NCBI GenBank assembly: GCA_003521845.1
Contig: DPHB01000038.1
Span: forward strand, 93,170-109,032
Direction: 5' to 3'
DNA: 15,863 bases
From: Oceanospirillaceae bacterium
Lineage (GTDB): Bacteria > Pseudomonadota > Gammaproteobacteria > Pseudomonadales > Balneatricaceae
A program made the position numbers and the translations under genes. The first letter of the stretch is position 1. Every line of letters starts with the position of its first letter. Positions 1 to 6,366 of this stretch are shown piece by piece. The notes beneath the pieces were generated by a model. It saw only the letters and a list, made by a program, of their open reading frames with translations. It searched no databases and was not told where the DNA came from.

Positions 1-300
1 ATTATTATCTCTGGTGGTGAAAACATCTCTTCTATTGAGATCGAGGGCGCTTTATATCGTCATCCTGCCGTTTTGGAGGCGGCTGTTGTGGCGCGCCCAG
101 ACGACAAATGGGGTGAAACTCCTTGCGCCTTTGTGTGTCTTAAGGAAGGTCAGCTAGTGAGCGAGCAAGAGGTCATAGAATTTTGCCGCGACAACATGGC
201 GCGCTTTAAAGTCCCTAAACATGTGGTGTTTGGTGAATTACCAAAAACAGCAACCGGAAAAATACAAAAATATGTGTTACGTCAGATGGTTCCAGCGTAA
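1..300 (+). CDS. AMP-forming acyl-CoA synthetase, C-terminal fragment (5' end outside window)
   Basis: Frame 1 is open from the first base to the TAA at 298-300, giving the last 99 residues of an ANL-superfamily acyl-CoA ligase, which makes acyl-AMP and then acyl-CoA. The fragment opens with IISGGENISSIEIE, the A8 hinge region that precedes the mobile C-terminal domain. It continues with HPAVLEAAVVARPDDKWGET and ends with PKTATGKIQK, where Lys87 of the fragment is the conserved adenylation lysine. The WGETPCAFV variant is typical of the branch containing DmdB (methylmercaptopropionate-CoA ligase) and plant acyl-activating enzymes, so a short- or medium-chain acid is the likely substrate. Exact specificity cannot be read from this piece. 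The gene lies 92 bp before the KfrA-like gene and 2 kb from a DmdC-like acyl-CoA dehydrogenase. The family is certain; the substrate is inference. Confidence 0.93.
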   Translation: MIISGGENISSIEIEGALYRHPAVLEAAVVARPDDKWGETPCAFVCLKEGQLVSEQEVIEFCRDNMARFKVPKHVVFGELPKTATGKIQKYVLRQMVPA

Positions 301-392
301 TATAATGGACTAGGTAAGCTACTAGAGACATGCTTGCTTGGATTGATAATTAAGTTTTACTGCGGCAGGCCCGCGGCTATTTAGGATTTCGA

Positions 393-1514
393 TTGAATAT
401 GGAAATACCATTCGACGCTAGTGTTGTGCATCAACATGCTTCCCGCTTATTGCTAGAAGGTAACAAGGTTACTGTTACCCAGATTGCCGACGCCATGCAA
501 ATTGAACCTTCCGATGGCTTGCAGGCCGAGCTAGAACGCTGGTGGTTGGAGGTTGAAGGGCAGGTTCCATTCCGAAAAAGTTTACGCAGTGATTACCATC
601 GCCCTGAAGTGCCAGAAACTGTTTATCAGTCAGTACAAATGATTTGGGACAATGCGCTAAAGGATGCCCGCTTAGAGCTTGAATTGGCGGCGCGAAATAC
701 GGTCGATACGAGTACCAATGATCAGGGCTTGAGCAGCGATGATGAGTTGTACTTGTCGCGTACGCAAATAGAAGCCTTGGAAGATTCCAATCAACGTATG
801 CGTAACCAGATGATGGATCGTGATACGAGTGTGAAGAACTTGGAAGCAGAGCGTGCCATGTTGCGCTCTAATCTGCAGTCTACCGAATCTAATGTTGGTG
901 ATTTAGAGCGGCTATTAGCGCAAGCGCGCGGCGATGCTGAGCAAGCCGCTTCTAGTCGTGACGAAGCTAAAAAGCAACTTGATCAACGTATGAAAGAAGA
1001 AATTTTGCGTCATCAAGAAGGCATGAATAAAGCAGAAAGCAAGCTTAGCTATTATCGTCACCAATTGGACAAGTTACGTGATGAGTGGGGTAAAAAAGAA
1101 GGTGCCCTAAATGCCCGTCTCCAAGATATGCAAGCACAGGTAGCGCGCAACGACGTAACCAATGATACGCAAATACGGCAAATTCGCTCACAAGATGAGG
1201 AATTGAAACGTTTTCGTGGCGAGATTACCAACCAGTCACGTAACGTGTCAGCTTCAAATACCCAGATTTTGGCTACCAATAACCGCTTAAAGCGTCTAGA
1301 AGATGAGCTACAGTTGCGTGAAGCTGAAATTAAAGAATCTAAAAAGCGTGGCCTGTTGGATAAAGCAGATTCAACACGTCGAGAAACAGAGCTGCGTAAC
1401 CTCATGAAAGACAAGGATACGGAGCTTAATTTATCCTTGGCAAAAGTGAGTGAGTTACAGCGTATTATGATTGCGCGCGAAGAAGAGATTCGCCGCTTAA
1501 CTGCGAAGTTGTAA
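393..1514 (+). CDS. KfrA-like DNA-binding coiled-coil protein
   Basis: The 373-residue protein has two parts. Residues about 10-100 resemble the KfrA N-terminal DNA-binding domain: a helix-turn-helix-like segment (LLLEGNKVTVTQIADAMQIE) followed by LQAELERWWLEV and a second helical stretch. Residues about 120-373 are almost continuous charged heptad repeats rich in E, K, R, Q and L, predicting one long coiled coil. KfrA of IncP plasmids is a DNA-binding autoregulator with a long coiled-coil tail linked to plasmid partition or stability. Chromosomal relatives are common but poorly understood; a structural or nucoid-associated role here is inference. I chose the TTG at 393 because AGGA at 383-386 lies 6 nt upstream, whereas the ATG at 399 would be 12 nt away. 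No membrane segment or signal peptide is visible. Both neighbours are acyl-CoA enzymes, so context does not explain its job. Confidence 0.85.
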   Translation: MNMEIPFDASVVHQHASRLLLEGNKVTVTQIADAMQIEPSDGLQAELERWWLEVEGQVPFRKSLRSDYHRPEVPETVYQSVQMIWDNALKDARLELELAARNTVDTSTNDQGLSSDDELYLSRTQIEALEDSNQRMRNQMMDRDTSVKNLEAERAMLRSNLQSTESNVGDLERLLAQARGDAEQAASSRDEAKKQLDQRMKEEILRHQEGMNKAESKLSYYRHQLDKLRDEWGKKEGALNARLQDMQAQVARNDVTNDTQIRQIRSQDEELKRFRGEITNQSRNVSASNTQILATNNRLKRLEDELQLREAEIKESKKRGLLDKADSTRRETELRNLMKDKDTELNLSLAKVSELQRIMIAREEEIRRLTAKL

Positions 1515-1522
1515 TACTGTTA

Positions 1523-1564
1523 GGGGGCTGGCTCTTGTTTGCGTAGCAAAAAGTGCCTGTCCCC
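1523..1564. repeat. REP-like imperfect hairpin (GGGGACAGGCAC type)
   Basis: This 42-nt imperfect palindrome follows the KfrA-like gene. GGGG (1523-1526) pairs with CCCC (1561-1564), GGC (1530-1532) with GCC (1555-1557), CTT (1534-1536) with AAG (1551-1553), and TTTGC (1538-1542) with GCAAA (1546-1550) around a GTA loop, with a bulged G at 1537 and T/T mismatches. The minus strand begins GGGGACAGGCACTTTTTGC, which resembles dispersed REP-type hairpins of many gammaproteobacteria. No T-run follows, so it is not a canonical Rho-independent terminator. It sits between convergent genes and may limit read-through. Confidence 0.6.
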
Positions 1565-1568
1565 ATAT

Positions 1569-1616
1569 AAATGCCTCATACTGGGCATGTTGGGATAGGC
1601 ATTTCCCTGTGGGAAA
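1569..1616. repeat. Overlapping inverted repeats between convergent genes
   Basis: AAATGCCT (1569-1576) is inverted as AGGCATTT (1597-1604) across 20 nt. ATGCC (1571-1575) can also pair with GGCAT (1584-1588). Immediately after, TTTCCC (1602-1607) pairs with GGGAAA (1611-1616) around TGT. The last hairpin is followed by AGTC rather than T's on the plus strand. On the minus strand it lies past the maoC stop and is likewise not followed by a clear T-run. These could form alternative hairpins or a weak bidirectional terminator; function is inference. Confidence 0.4.
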
Positions 1617-1633
1617 AGTCAGTCCCTAATAAG

Positions 1634-2059
1634 CTACTCAGGCTTACTATCTACCATCATGGTGGCCGAACCCGTCGTCACAACTTTACCATTTACCAAG
1701 CACTCGGTTTTTAGCTTCACTCGACGGCGGCGCTCGTCAATCTCTTCTACACATACCCGTGCTGTTACTGTATCACCAATCATTACAGGCGCTTTAAAGC
1801 GTAGCTGCTGTTCTAAATAAATACACCCTGGTCCTGGCAGTTGGGTACCCAATACCGTGGAAATCAAGCCGCCATTAAGCATGCCATGGGCAATACGTTG
1901 TTTGAAAGGCGTCTGTGCTGCGTATTCTTCGCTTAGGTGGATAGGGTTGTTGTCACCCGTAAGTTCTGCAAATGCATCAATGTCCGCAGCAGTAACCTGT
2001 TTATCAAAACTGGATTCCATTCCAGGGCTTATGTCTTGCAAATAATATCCGTGTTGCAC
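1634..2059 (-). CDS. MaoC-family (R)-specific enoyl-CoA hydratase
   Basis: The 141-residue protein is a single hot-dog-fold MaoC dehydratase, the PhaJ-like type that hydrates trans-2-enoyl-CoA to (R)-3-hydroxyacyl-CoA. The hydratase-2 signature is intact at residues about 30-48 (FAELTGDNNPIHLSEEYA), with the expected catalytic Asp36 and His41. RIAHGMLNGGLISTVLG and GDTVTARV are also family-typical. The frame is open for 20 further codons, but the GTG at 2059 is preferred: GGAG lies about 7 nt upstream and the following QHGYYLQDISPGME is the standard family N-terminus. The upstream extension has no family resemblance. The gene is divergent from the acyl-CoA dehydrogenase across a 226-bp gap containing a 30-bp dyad. 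A role in beta-oxidation or in supplying PHA precursors is inferred; no PHA synthase is visible here. Confidence 0.93.
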   Translation of the reverse strand: MQHGYYLQDISPGMESSFDKQVTAADIDAFAELTGDNNPIHLSEEYAAQTPFKQRIAHGMLNGGLISTVLGTQLPGPGCIYLEQQLRFKAPVMIGDTVTARVCVEEIDERRRRVKLKTECLVNGKVVTTGSATMMVDSKPE

Positions 2060-2154
2060 TATATGTCTCCAAACAAATCCAAAAAGGGTATAGCCAGCAT
2101 GATACCCACCTACTTGCACCTTGTCATCTGGCTGTTTGTCTAAATCTACTGAGT

Positions 2155-2184
2155 ACTCGCAAGTTACATGTAAAACTGGCGAGT
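2155..2184. promoter_or_regulatory. 30-bp imperfect dyad, candidate operator
   Basis: In the gap between divergent maoC and the acyl-CoA dehydrogenase, ACTCGCAAGTT (2155-2165) is matched by AACTGGCGAGT (2174-2184) in inverted orientation, with one mismatch in 11 positions and a 8-nt centre containing ACATGT. The 8-bp palindrome GAGTACTC at 2151-2158 overlaps its left edge. A long dyad between divergent catabolic genes is typical of a repressor operator. It does not match the PsrA consensus (GAAAC-N4-GTTTC) that I know for fatty-acid genes. No regulator gene is adjacent unless the KfrA-like protein serves. Confidence 0.45.
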
Positions 2185-2285
2185 CAGGATTGAGGCGTAT
2201 TTTTATTTACCAAGCACTAGTCGTTAAAATACCCTTAAGCAAGCATTAATACCCATAACTGGTACCAAGTACACAAGGATCTAAA

Positions 2286-4049
2286 ATGTCTGAATATCGC
2301 GCCCCCATAGATGAAATGAATTTTGTGGTTGACCAGCTACATGACCTATCGGCTTTAGCGCAAGCTGTCGATAATGAAGATGCTAACGCAGAATTGTTAA
2401 CTGCCATCATCGCTGAGTCAGATAAATTGGCCAGCCAAGTATGGTCGCCCCTCAACGTGACAGGTGATCAGCAGGGTGTAACCTTAACTGCTGACGGTGT
2501 TAAGCCTGCTGACGGTTACGCCGATGCTTATCGTCAATTTGCGGAAGGTGGTTGGAATAGTCTTTATTTTGACCCTCAATACGGTGGCCAAGGTTTACCA
2601 TTTACCATGTCCATGCCTGTTGCCGAAATGGCCCAAGCTTCAAATATGGCTTTGGGTTTGTGCCCAATGTTAACGGCCGGTGCTATCGAAGCTATTCATG
2701 CTCATGGTAGCGCACAGCTAAAGGACGTATATCTGGAAAAAATGATTTCGGGAGAATGGACCGGAACCATGAACCTCACTGAGCCCCATGCGGGTACGGA
2801 TTTGGCGGTGCTTAAATCCACTGCTACGCCAGCAGGTGATCATTTCCTGATTAAGGGTCAAAAGATCTTTATCACTTGGGGGGATCACGATATGACGGAC
2901 AATATCGTACACCTAGTATTAGCGCGATTGCCCGATGCGCCAGAAGGCGTGAAGGGTATTTCTTTGTTCTTGGTGCCTAAGTTCCTGGTTAACACCGACG
3001 GTAGTTTGGGTGAGCGTAATGATGCTTACGCTATCAACGTTGAACACAAGATGGGTATCCATGCTAGCCCAACCTGCGTTATGAGTTTCGGTGACAACGG
3101 TGGTGCTGTTGGCTACCTAGTTGGTCAGCCCAATCAAGGTCTGGTAGCCATGTTTACCATGATGAACAACGAGCGTTTGGTAGTGGGTCTGCAAGGTGTG
3201 GCCCTGTCTGATCGCTCCTATCAGCATGCGCTGGACTATGCCCGCGAACGTGTACAATGCGTGGCACCAGGCCAGGCTGAGCGCGGTGCTATTATTCACC
3301 ACCCTGATGTACGCCGTATGTTGATGACCATGCGTAGTCTAACGGAAGCTTCTCGTGCGGTGTGTTATATGACTGCGGTACAGATCGATTTGAGCCACAA
3401 TGCTACAGATCCAGAGCAACGAGCCAAAGCACGTCAGCGTGTAGGCTTGTTAACCCCAATTGCCAAAGGCTGGAGTACCGAGCTGTCGCAGGAAGTAACC
3501 TCTCATGGCGTACAGGTTCACGGTGGTATGGGTTTCATAGAAGAAACCGGCGCTGCTCAACATCAGCGTGATGCCCGAATCTTGACTATTTATGAAGGCA
3601 CTACAGGTATCCAGGCGTTGGATTTAGTGGGGCGTAAAACTTTATCAGATAAAGGCGCTGGCATGGCTAGCCTAGTGGCAGAAATGCGTACCGATATTGC
3701 CGACCATGGTGCCGCATTAACGGCTGCACAACTGGCTATGCTCAGTGAAGGTGTTGATGCATTAGAGCAGGCTTATGAAAAGCTGTTGGCCGAATCGGCA
3801 ACGGACCCAATGCTTGCCGGCGCCATTAGCTATGACATGTTAATGTTGGCCGGTTACGTTTGTGGTGGGTGGCAGATGATGCGCTCTAGCGTGCTAGTCG
3901 AAAATCATGAAAATGCCGTTTTTGCGGCTAACAAAAAGGTCACTGCAGCCTATTATCTAGAGCACATGTTGCCGCGCTTTAAAGGCTGTTTGGCTTCTAT
4001 AATGGCCGGTAGTACTAGTGTTATGGCAATTACTGACGACCGTTTGTAA
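2286..4049 (+). CDS. Acyl-CoA dehydrogenase, ~590-aa class (FadE/DmdC-like)
   Basis: This 587-residue FAD-dependent enzyme introduces the alpha-beta double bond into an acyl-CoA. Domain order fits the long bacterial class. A short N-terminal segment (residues 4-25, YRAPIDEMNFVVDQL) is PF12418-like. The core follows, with the signature MNLTEPHAGTDL (162-173), the flavin-binding stretch up to WG (199), and QVTSHGVQVHGGMGF. The catalytic base is predicted as Glu437 in RILTIYEGTTGIQ. The C-terminal tail is PF12806-like. Pseudomonas FadE homologues of this length act on fatty acyl-CoAs, while DmdC (methylmercaptopropionyl-CoA dehydrogenase) belongs to the same class, so specificity is undetermined. 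The ATG at 2286 has AAGGAT (2275-2280) as ribosome binding site. It is divergent from maoC and followed by an inverted-repeat hairpin at 4055-4083. Confidence 0.93.
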   Translation: MSEYRAPIDEMNFVVDQLHDLSALAQAVDNEDANAELLTAIIAESDKLASQVWSPLNVTGDQQGVTLTADGVKPADGYADAYRQFAEGGWNSLYFDPQYGGQGLPFTMSMPVAEMAQASNMALGLCPMLTAGAIEAIHAHGSAQLKDVYLEKMISGEWTGTMNLTEPHAGTDLAVLKSTATPAGDHFLIKGQKIFITWGDHDMTDNIVHLVLARLPDAPEGVKGISLFLVPKFLVNTDGSLGERNDAYAINVEHKMGIHASPTCVMSFGDNGGAVGYLVGQPNQGLVAMFTMMNNERLVVGLQGVALSDRSYQHALDYARERVQCVAPGQAERGAIIHHPDVRRMLMTMRSLTEASRAVCYMTAVQIDLSHNATDPEQRAKARQRVGLLTPIAKGWSTELSQEVTSHGVQVHGGMGFIEETGAAQHQRDARILTIYEGTTGIQALDLVGRKTLSDKGAGMASLVAEMRTDIADHGAALTAAQLAMLSEGVDALEQAYEKLLAESATDPMLAGAISYDMLMLAGYVCGGWQMMRSSVLVENHENAVFAANKKVTAAYYLEHMLPRFKGCLASIMAGSTSVMAITDDRL

Positions 4050-4054
4050 ACTTG

Positions 4055-4083
4055 ACGGGGTTAGACCTGAGGTCTGACCCCGT
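4055..4083. repeat. REP-like hairpin, ACGGGGT...ACCCCGT
   Basis: A 13-bp stem with a 3-nt loop starts 5 nt after the acyl-CoA dehydrogenase stop. ACGGGGT (4055-4061) pairs with ACCCCGT (4077-4083), then a T-G wobble, then AGACC (4063-4067) with GGTCT (4071-4075) around TGA. The following bases (TGATGTGTT) are not a T-tract, so the hairpin looks more like a REP element than an intrinsic terminator. GGGGTCAGACCT hairpins are dispersed in many gammaproteobacterial genomes. It may still stabilise the 3' end of the upstream mRNA. Confidence 0.65.
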
Positions 4084-4130
4084 TGATGTGTTAAGATTGT
4101 TATCCAAATGTAATCATCCGAGCCCCTTTC

Positions 4131-4463
4131 ATGTCTGAGTTACCTCCTTGCCCCCAGTGCCAGTCTCCTTATGCCTACGCAGATGGTAATCAATTAGTTT
4201 GCCCTGAGTGCGCTCATGAATGGCAACCGGGTGAAGCTGATGAGGATGCTTTGGTTATTCGTGACAGCAACGGTAATTTATTACAAGACGGTGACACAGT
4301 GATCGTGATTAAAGACCTAAAAGTAAAGGGCTCTTCGTTGGTTGTAAAAGTCGGTACTAAGGCGAAGAATATTCGTTTGGTAGATGGTGATCATGACATT
4401 GATTGTAAAATTCCTGGTATTGGTGCCATGAAGTTAAAATCAGAATTTGTTAAGAAGCAGTAA
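4131..4463 (+). CDS. yjdM: PhnA/YjdM-family zinc-ribbon protein
   Basis: The 110-residue protein has an N-terminal zinc ribbon with Cys7 and Cys10 (PPCPQCQ) and Cys24 and Cys27 (LVCPEC). A linker leads to the PhnA/YjdM SH3-like domain (VIRDSNGNLLQDGDTVIVIKDLKVKGSS through IGAMKLKSEFVKK). This full-length two-domain form matches E. coli YjdM, historically named PhnA. The old phosphonate-utilisation name reflects location in E. coli; the family's molecular role is not established, and no phn C-P lyase genes are nearby. The ribosome binding site before ATG 4131 is weak (GAG at about -10). The gene converges on yigZ with a palindromic repeat between them. The family is certain and the function is not. 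Confidence 0.93.
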   Translation: MSELPPCPQCQSPYAYADGNQLVCPECAHEWQPGEADEDALVIRDSNGNLLQDGDTVIVIKDLKVKGSSLVVKVGTKAKNIRLVDGDHDIDCKIPGIGAMKLKSEFVKKQ

Positions 4464-4473
4464 ACGACTATAC

Positions 4474-4562
4474 CGTCATTGCGAGGCGCGTAGCGCTGTG
4501 GCAATCTCAAGTTGGCAAAGTGCTAGCCTGCAAGAGATTGCTGCGCTGCGCTCGCAAAGACG
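4474..4562. repeat. MITE/REP-like palindromic element, copy 1 (CGTCATTGCGAG)
   Basis: An 89-bp near-palindrome fills the gap between the convergent yjdM and yigZ genes. Its left arm runs from CGTCATTGCGAG (4474-4485) to GCAATCTC (4501-4508). Its right arm runs from GAGATTGC (4534-4541) to CTCGCAAAGACG (4551-4562), and reads as the inverse with a few differences and a 6-nt length change. The unpaired centre is about 25 nt. The right end directly abuts the yigZ stop codon. Related copies occur at 11826-11961 and 15809-15863. No transposase is nearby, so it is non-autonomous or a REP-type structure. Confidence 0.85.
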
Positions 4563-5168
4563 TTAGTTGGCAATACTCACCTGTGGCCAAGCCGCAAGGG
4601 CTTGTTTTAAGGCAGTTTGCTGGTGGGTTTCTAGTCTTACTTGTAGTTGCAGGTCTTGGCCGTATTCACGGGCAATTATTTCTCCTTGGTATTGCTGGCA
4701 TACATGTTCTATTTTTCCGCTTAAGTCATAAGGCAGGGTAATAGTCATTTCGCATAGGTCTAACTTGAGTTTGGTTGGGCAGGCCGCAAGCACTTCCTTA
4801 ACCGCCTCTCCGTAAGCTTTTACTAGGCCACCTGTGCCCAGTTTTGTGCCGCCAAAATAGCGTATTACTATGACGCTCACTTCGCCAATATCGGCATGGC
4901 TAAGTACTTGTAGCATAGGTTTGCCAGCGGTACCTGAAGGCTCTCCAGCATCACTAAATCCCCAAAAAGTACTATTGCCAGGCGCGTCGGCAACTAGAGC
5001 CCAGCAGTGATGGTTGGCGTCAGGATATTGATGACGCATATCATGTAAATGTTTGGTGCAGGCTGGGCGGCCTGGTGTGTGCCTTAGATTGGCAATGAAC
5101 AGACTATTCTTCACATCAATGCGAACTTCTAGGTCGTGGCCATTCAGGTCGGGAATAGGGTAGCTCAT
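4563..5168 (-). CDS. yigZ: YigZ/IMPACT-family protein
   Basis: The 201-residue protein is a full-length YigZ (UPF0029/IMPACT) member. The N-terminal domain carries the hallmark DAGEPSGTAGKPML (residues 73-86) and VIVIRYFGGTKLGTGGLVKAYG (99-120). The C-terminal domain of about 65 residues (LDLCEMTITLPYDLSGKIEHVC...) is the ferredoxin-like UPF0029 domain of bacterial members. Eukaryotic IMPACT/YIH1 modulates Gcn2; the bacterial role is not firmly established, though a link to ribosomes or proline-dipeptidase-like annotations has been suggested. No signal peptide or membrane segment is visible, so it should be cytosolic. It is divergent from tcdA (86-bp gap) and convergent with yjdM. No strong Shine-Dalgarno precedes the ATG at 5168, but family alignment supports this start. 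Confidence 0.93.
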   Translation of the reverse strand: MSYPIPDLNGHDLEVRIDVKNSLFIANLRHTPGRPACTKHLHDMRHQYPDANHHCWALVADAPGNSTFWGFSDAGEPSGTAGKPMLQVLSHADIGEVSVIVIRYFGGTKLGTGGLVKAYGEAVKEVLAACPTKLKLDLCEMTITLPYDLSGKIEHVCQQYQGEIIAREYGQDLQLQVRLETHQQTALKQALAAWPQVSIAN

Positions 5169-5254
5169 AGTAGATATAAAGTTACGGGAATTGACTAGGA
5201 TATGGGATGGGTTAATCGTACAATATGACTTAACAATCAGCTAGTTATTTCGTT

Positions 5255-6052
5255 ATGGTCGATCTACAACACCGCTTTGGCGGCATACAACGTCTTTATG
5301 GGCTCGAAGCCTTTGAAATAATCACTCAAGCCAATATTTGTATTGTTGGCATTGGTGGTGTGGGTACTTGGGTGGCTGAAGCCTTGGCGCGCTCTGGGGT
5401 TGGCAGAATTACCTTGATTGATATGGATGACGTGTGCGAAACCAATATCAATCGACAGTTAGTGGCGTTAGATTCAACGGTTGAGGAGGCCAAGGTGGAT
5501 GTTATGGCCGCCCGTATCGCGGACATCAACCCTGCTTGTCAGTGCCAAGTGATTGAGGACTTTATTGGCCCCAATAACTTGGCTGAGTACTTAGATCAAG
5601 GCTTTGACTACGTGATTGATGCGTGTGATAGCATCAAGGCCAAGGCCTCAATGATTTATTGGTGCAAGCGTAACAAGGTGCCGGTGCTTACTATAGGTGG
5701 CGCCGGAGGGCAAAAAGACCCCAGCAAAATTCTGGTAGGCGATCTAGCTTTCACTCAAGCCGACCCCTTGGCGGCTAAACTGAGAAGCACTCTGCGCCGT
5801 CATTATGGCTTTAGCGACAACAAGAAACGAAAGTTTGGCGTTGATTGTGTCTACTCGCTAGAGCAACTGGTTTACCCACATCCCGATGGCAGCGTGTGTC
5901 AGGCCAAACATGAAAATGTGGCGGGTGCCAAAATGGATTGTAGCCGGGGTTTTGGTGCAGTAAGTTTTGTCACGGGGAGTTTTGCATTTGTCGCCGTGAG
6001 CCGCGTTTTAGAGAAGCACATTGCACGGGTACAGCGCCGTGCACATGCATAA
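5255..6052 (+). CDS. tcdA: tRNA threonylcarbamoyladenosine dehydratase TcdA
   Basis: The 265-residue ThiF/E1-like enzyme matches TcdA (CsdL), which uses ATP to dehydrate t6A37 of tRNA to the cyclic ct6A form. The Rossmann nucleotide motif ICIVGIGGVGTWVAEALARSG (from residue 28) and the acidic, metal/ATP site LIDMDDVCETNINRQ (54-68) are intact. VIDACDSIKAKASMI and FGVDCVYSLEQ are also typical of TcdA rather than MoeB or ThiF. The length is close to E. coli TcdA. The C-terminal GFGAVSFVTGSFAFVAVSRVLEKH is the hydrophobic tail usual in this family. The ATG at 5255 has only a weak ribosome binding site. The gene is divergent from yigZ and ends 4 nt from the end of the convergent DUF1289 gene. The E. 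coli partner genes csdA and csdE are not adjacent here. Confidence 0.95.
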   Translation: MVDLQHRFGGIQRLYGLEAFEIITQANICIVGIGGVGTWVAEALARSGVGRITLIDMDDVCETNINRQLVALDSTVEEAKVDVMAARIADINPACQCQVIEDFIGPNNLAEYLDQGFDYVIDACDSIKAKASMIYWCKRNKVPVLTIGGAGGQKDPSKILVGDLAFTQADPLAAKLRSTLRRHYGFSDNKKRKFGVDCVYSLEQLVYPHPDGSVCQAKHENVAGAKMDCSRGFGAVSFVTGSFAFVAVSRVLEKHIARVQRRAHA

Positions 6053-6056
6053 TTCA

Positions 6057-6266
6057 TCAATGACCAGGTAAGCTTTTCTTGCGTATGGCAACCTGCTCTA
6101 AGGTCGCAAGTTTTTGCTCTGCGGTCATAATTGGCCAGTCGCGTATTTCGTTTTGATCACGTCCACAGCCTTTACAGACAGGTTGGTCATCATAAAACTG
6201 GCACAAGCTTACGCAAGGTGAAGCGATAGTTGTGTCAAATTGGCGCTTGCGAGATCGACGAACCAT
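6057..6266 (-). CDS. DUF1289 family small four-cysteine protein
   Basis: The 69-residue protein has the DUF1289 signature: SPCVSLCQFYDDQPVCKGCGRDQNEIRDWPIMT, with Cys18, Cys22, Cys31 and Cys34 and the conserved D-W-x-x-M tail. Four closely spaced cysteines suggest binding of zinc or an iron-sulfur cluster; this is inference and no function is established for the family. The reading frame is open further upstream to 6512, but that extension overlaps the histidine kinase gene and lacks family similarity, so I place the start at ATG 6266, whose N-terminus MVRRSRKRQF is basic as in relatives. An AGAG at about -8 is a weak ribosome binding site. It is convergent with tcdA (4-nt gap) and divergent from the PAS kinase gene. 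Confidence 0.88.
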   Translation of the reverse strand: MVRRSRKRQFDTTIASPCVSLCQFYDDQPVCKGCGRDQNEIRDWPIMTAEQKLATLEQVAIRKKSLPGH

Positions 6267-6366
6267 GGTTACTCTAGTGTTTGGCTGATAATAGGGCAGA
6301 ATTATTGTCCTTTTTGGCACCGATGGCAATCTATTGTCAGGGTAATTATAGCAGTGGAGATAATAA

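Noticed and set aside
1058..1414. A 118-residue serine/arginine-rich open frame on the minus strand inside the KfrA-like gene.
   Set aside because: It is fully antisense to a convincing coding sequence, and its composition mirrors the coiled-coil codons; it is a shadow frame.
393..1514. A plasmid or integrated-plasmid backbone, suggested by the KfrA-like gene.
   Set aside because: There are no rep, par, tra or toxin-antitoxin genes, and the neighbours are chromosomal metabolic and housekeeping genes.
1691..2218. A 14-bp direct repeat ATTTACCAAGCACT at 1691-1704 (inside maoC) and 2205-2218 (intergenic).
   Set aside because: One 14-bp match is expected about by chance in a window of this size, and one copy is constrained by coding sequence.
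5191..5224. A tcdA promoter from TTGACT (5191-5196) and TACAAT (5219-5224).
   Set aside because: The spacer is 22 nt, too long for a standard sigma-70 promoter.
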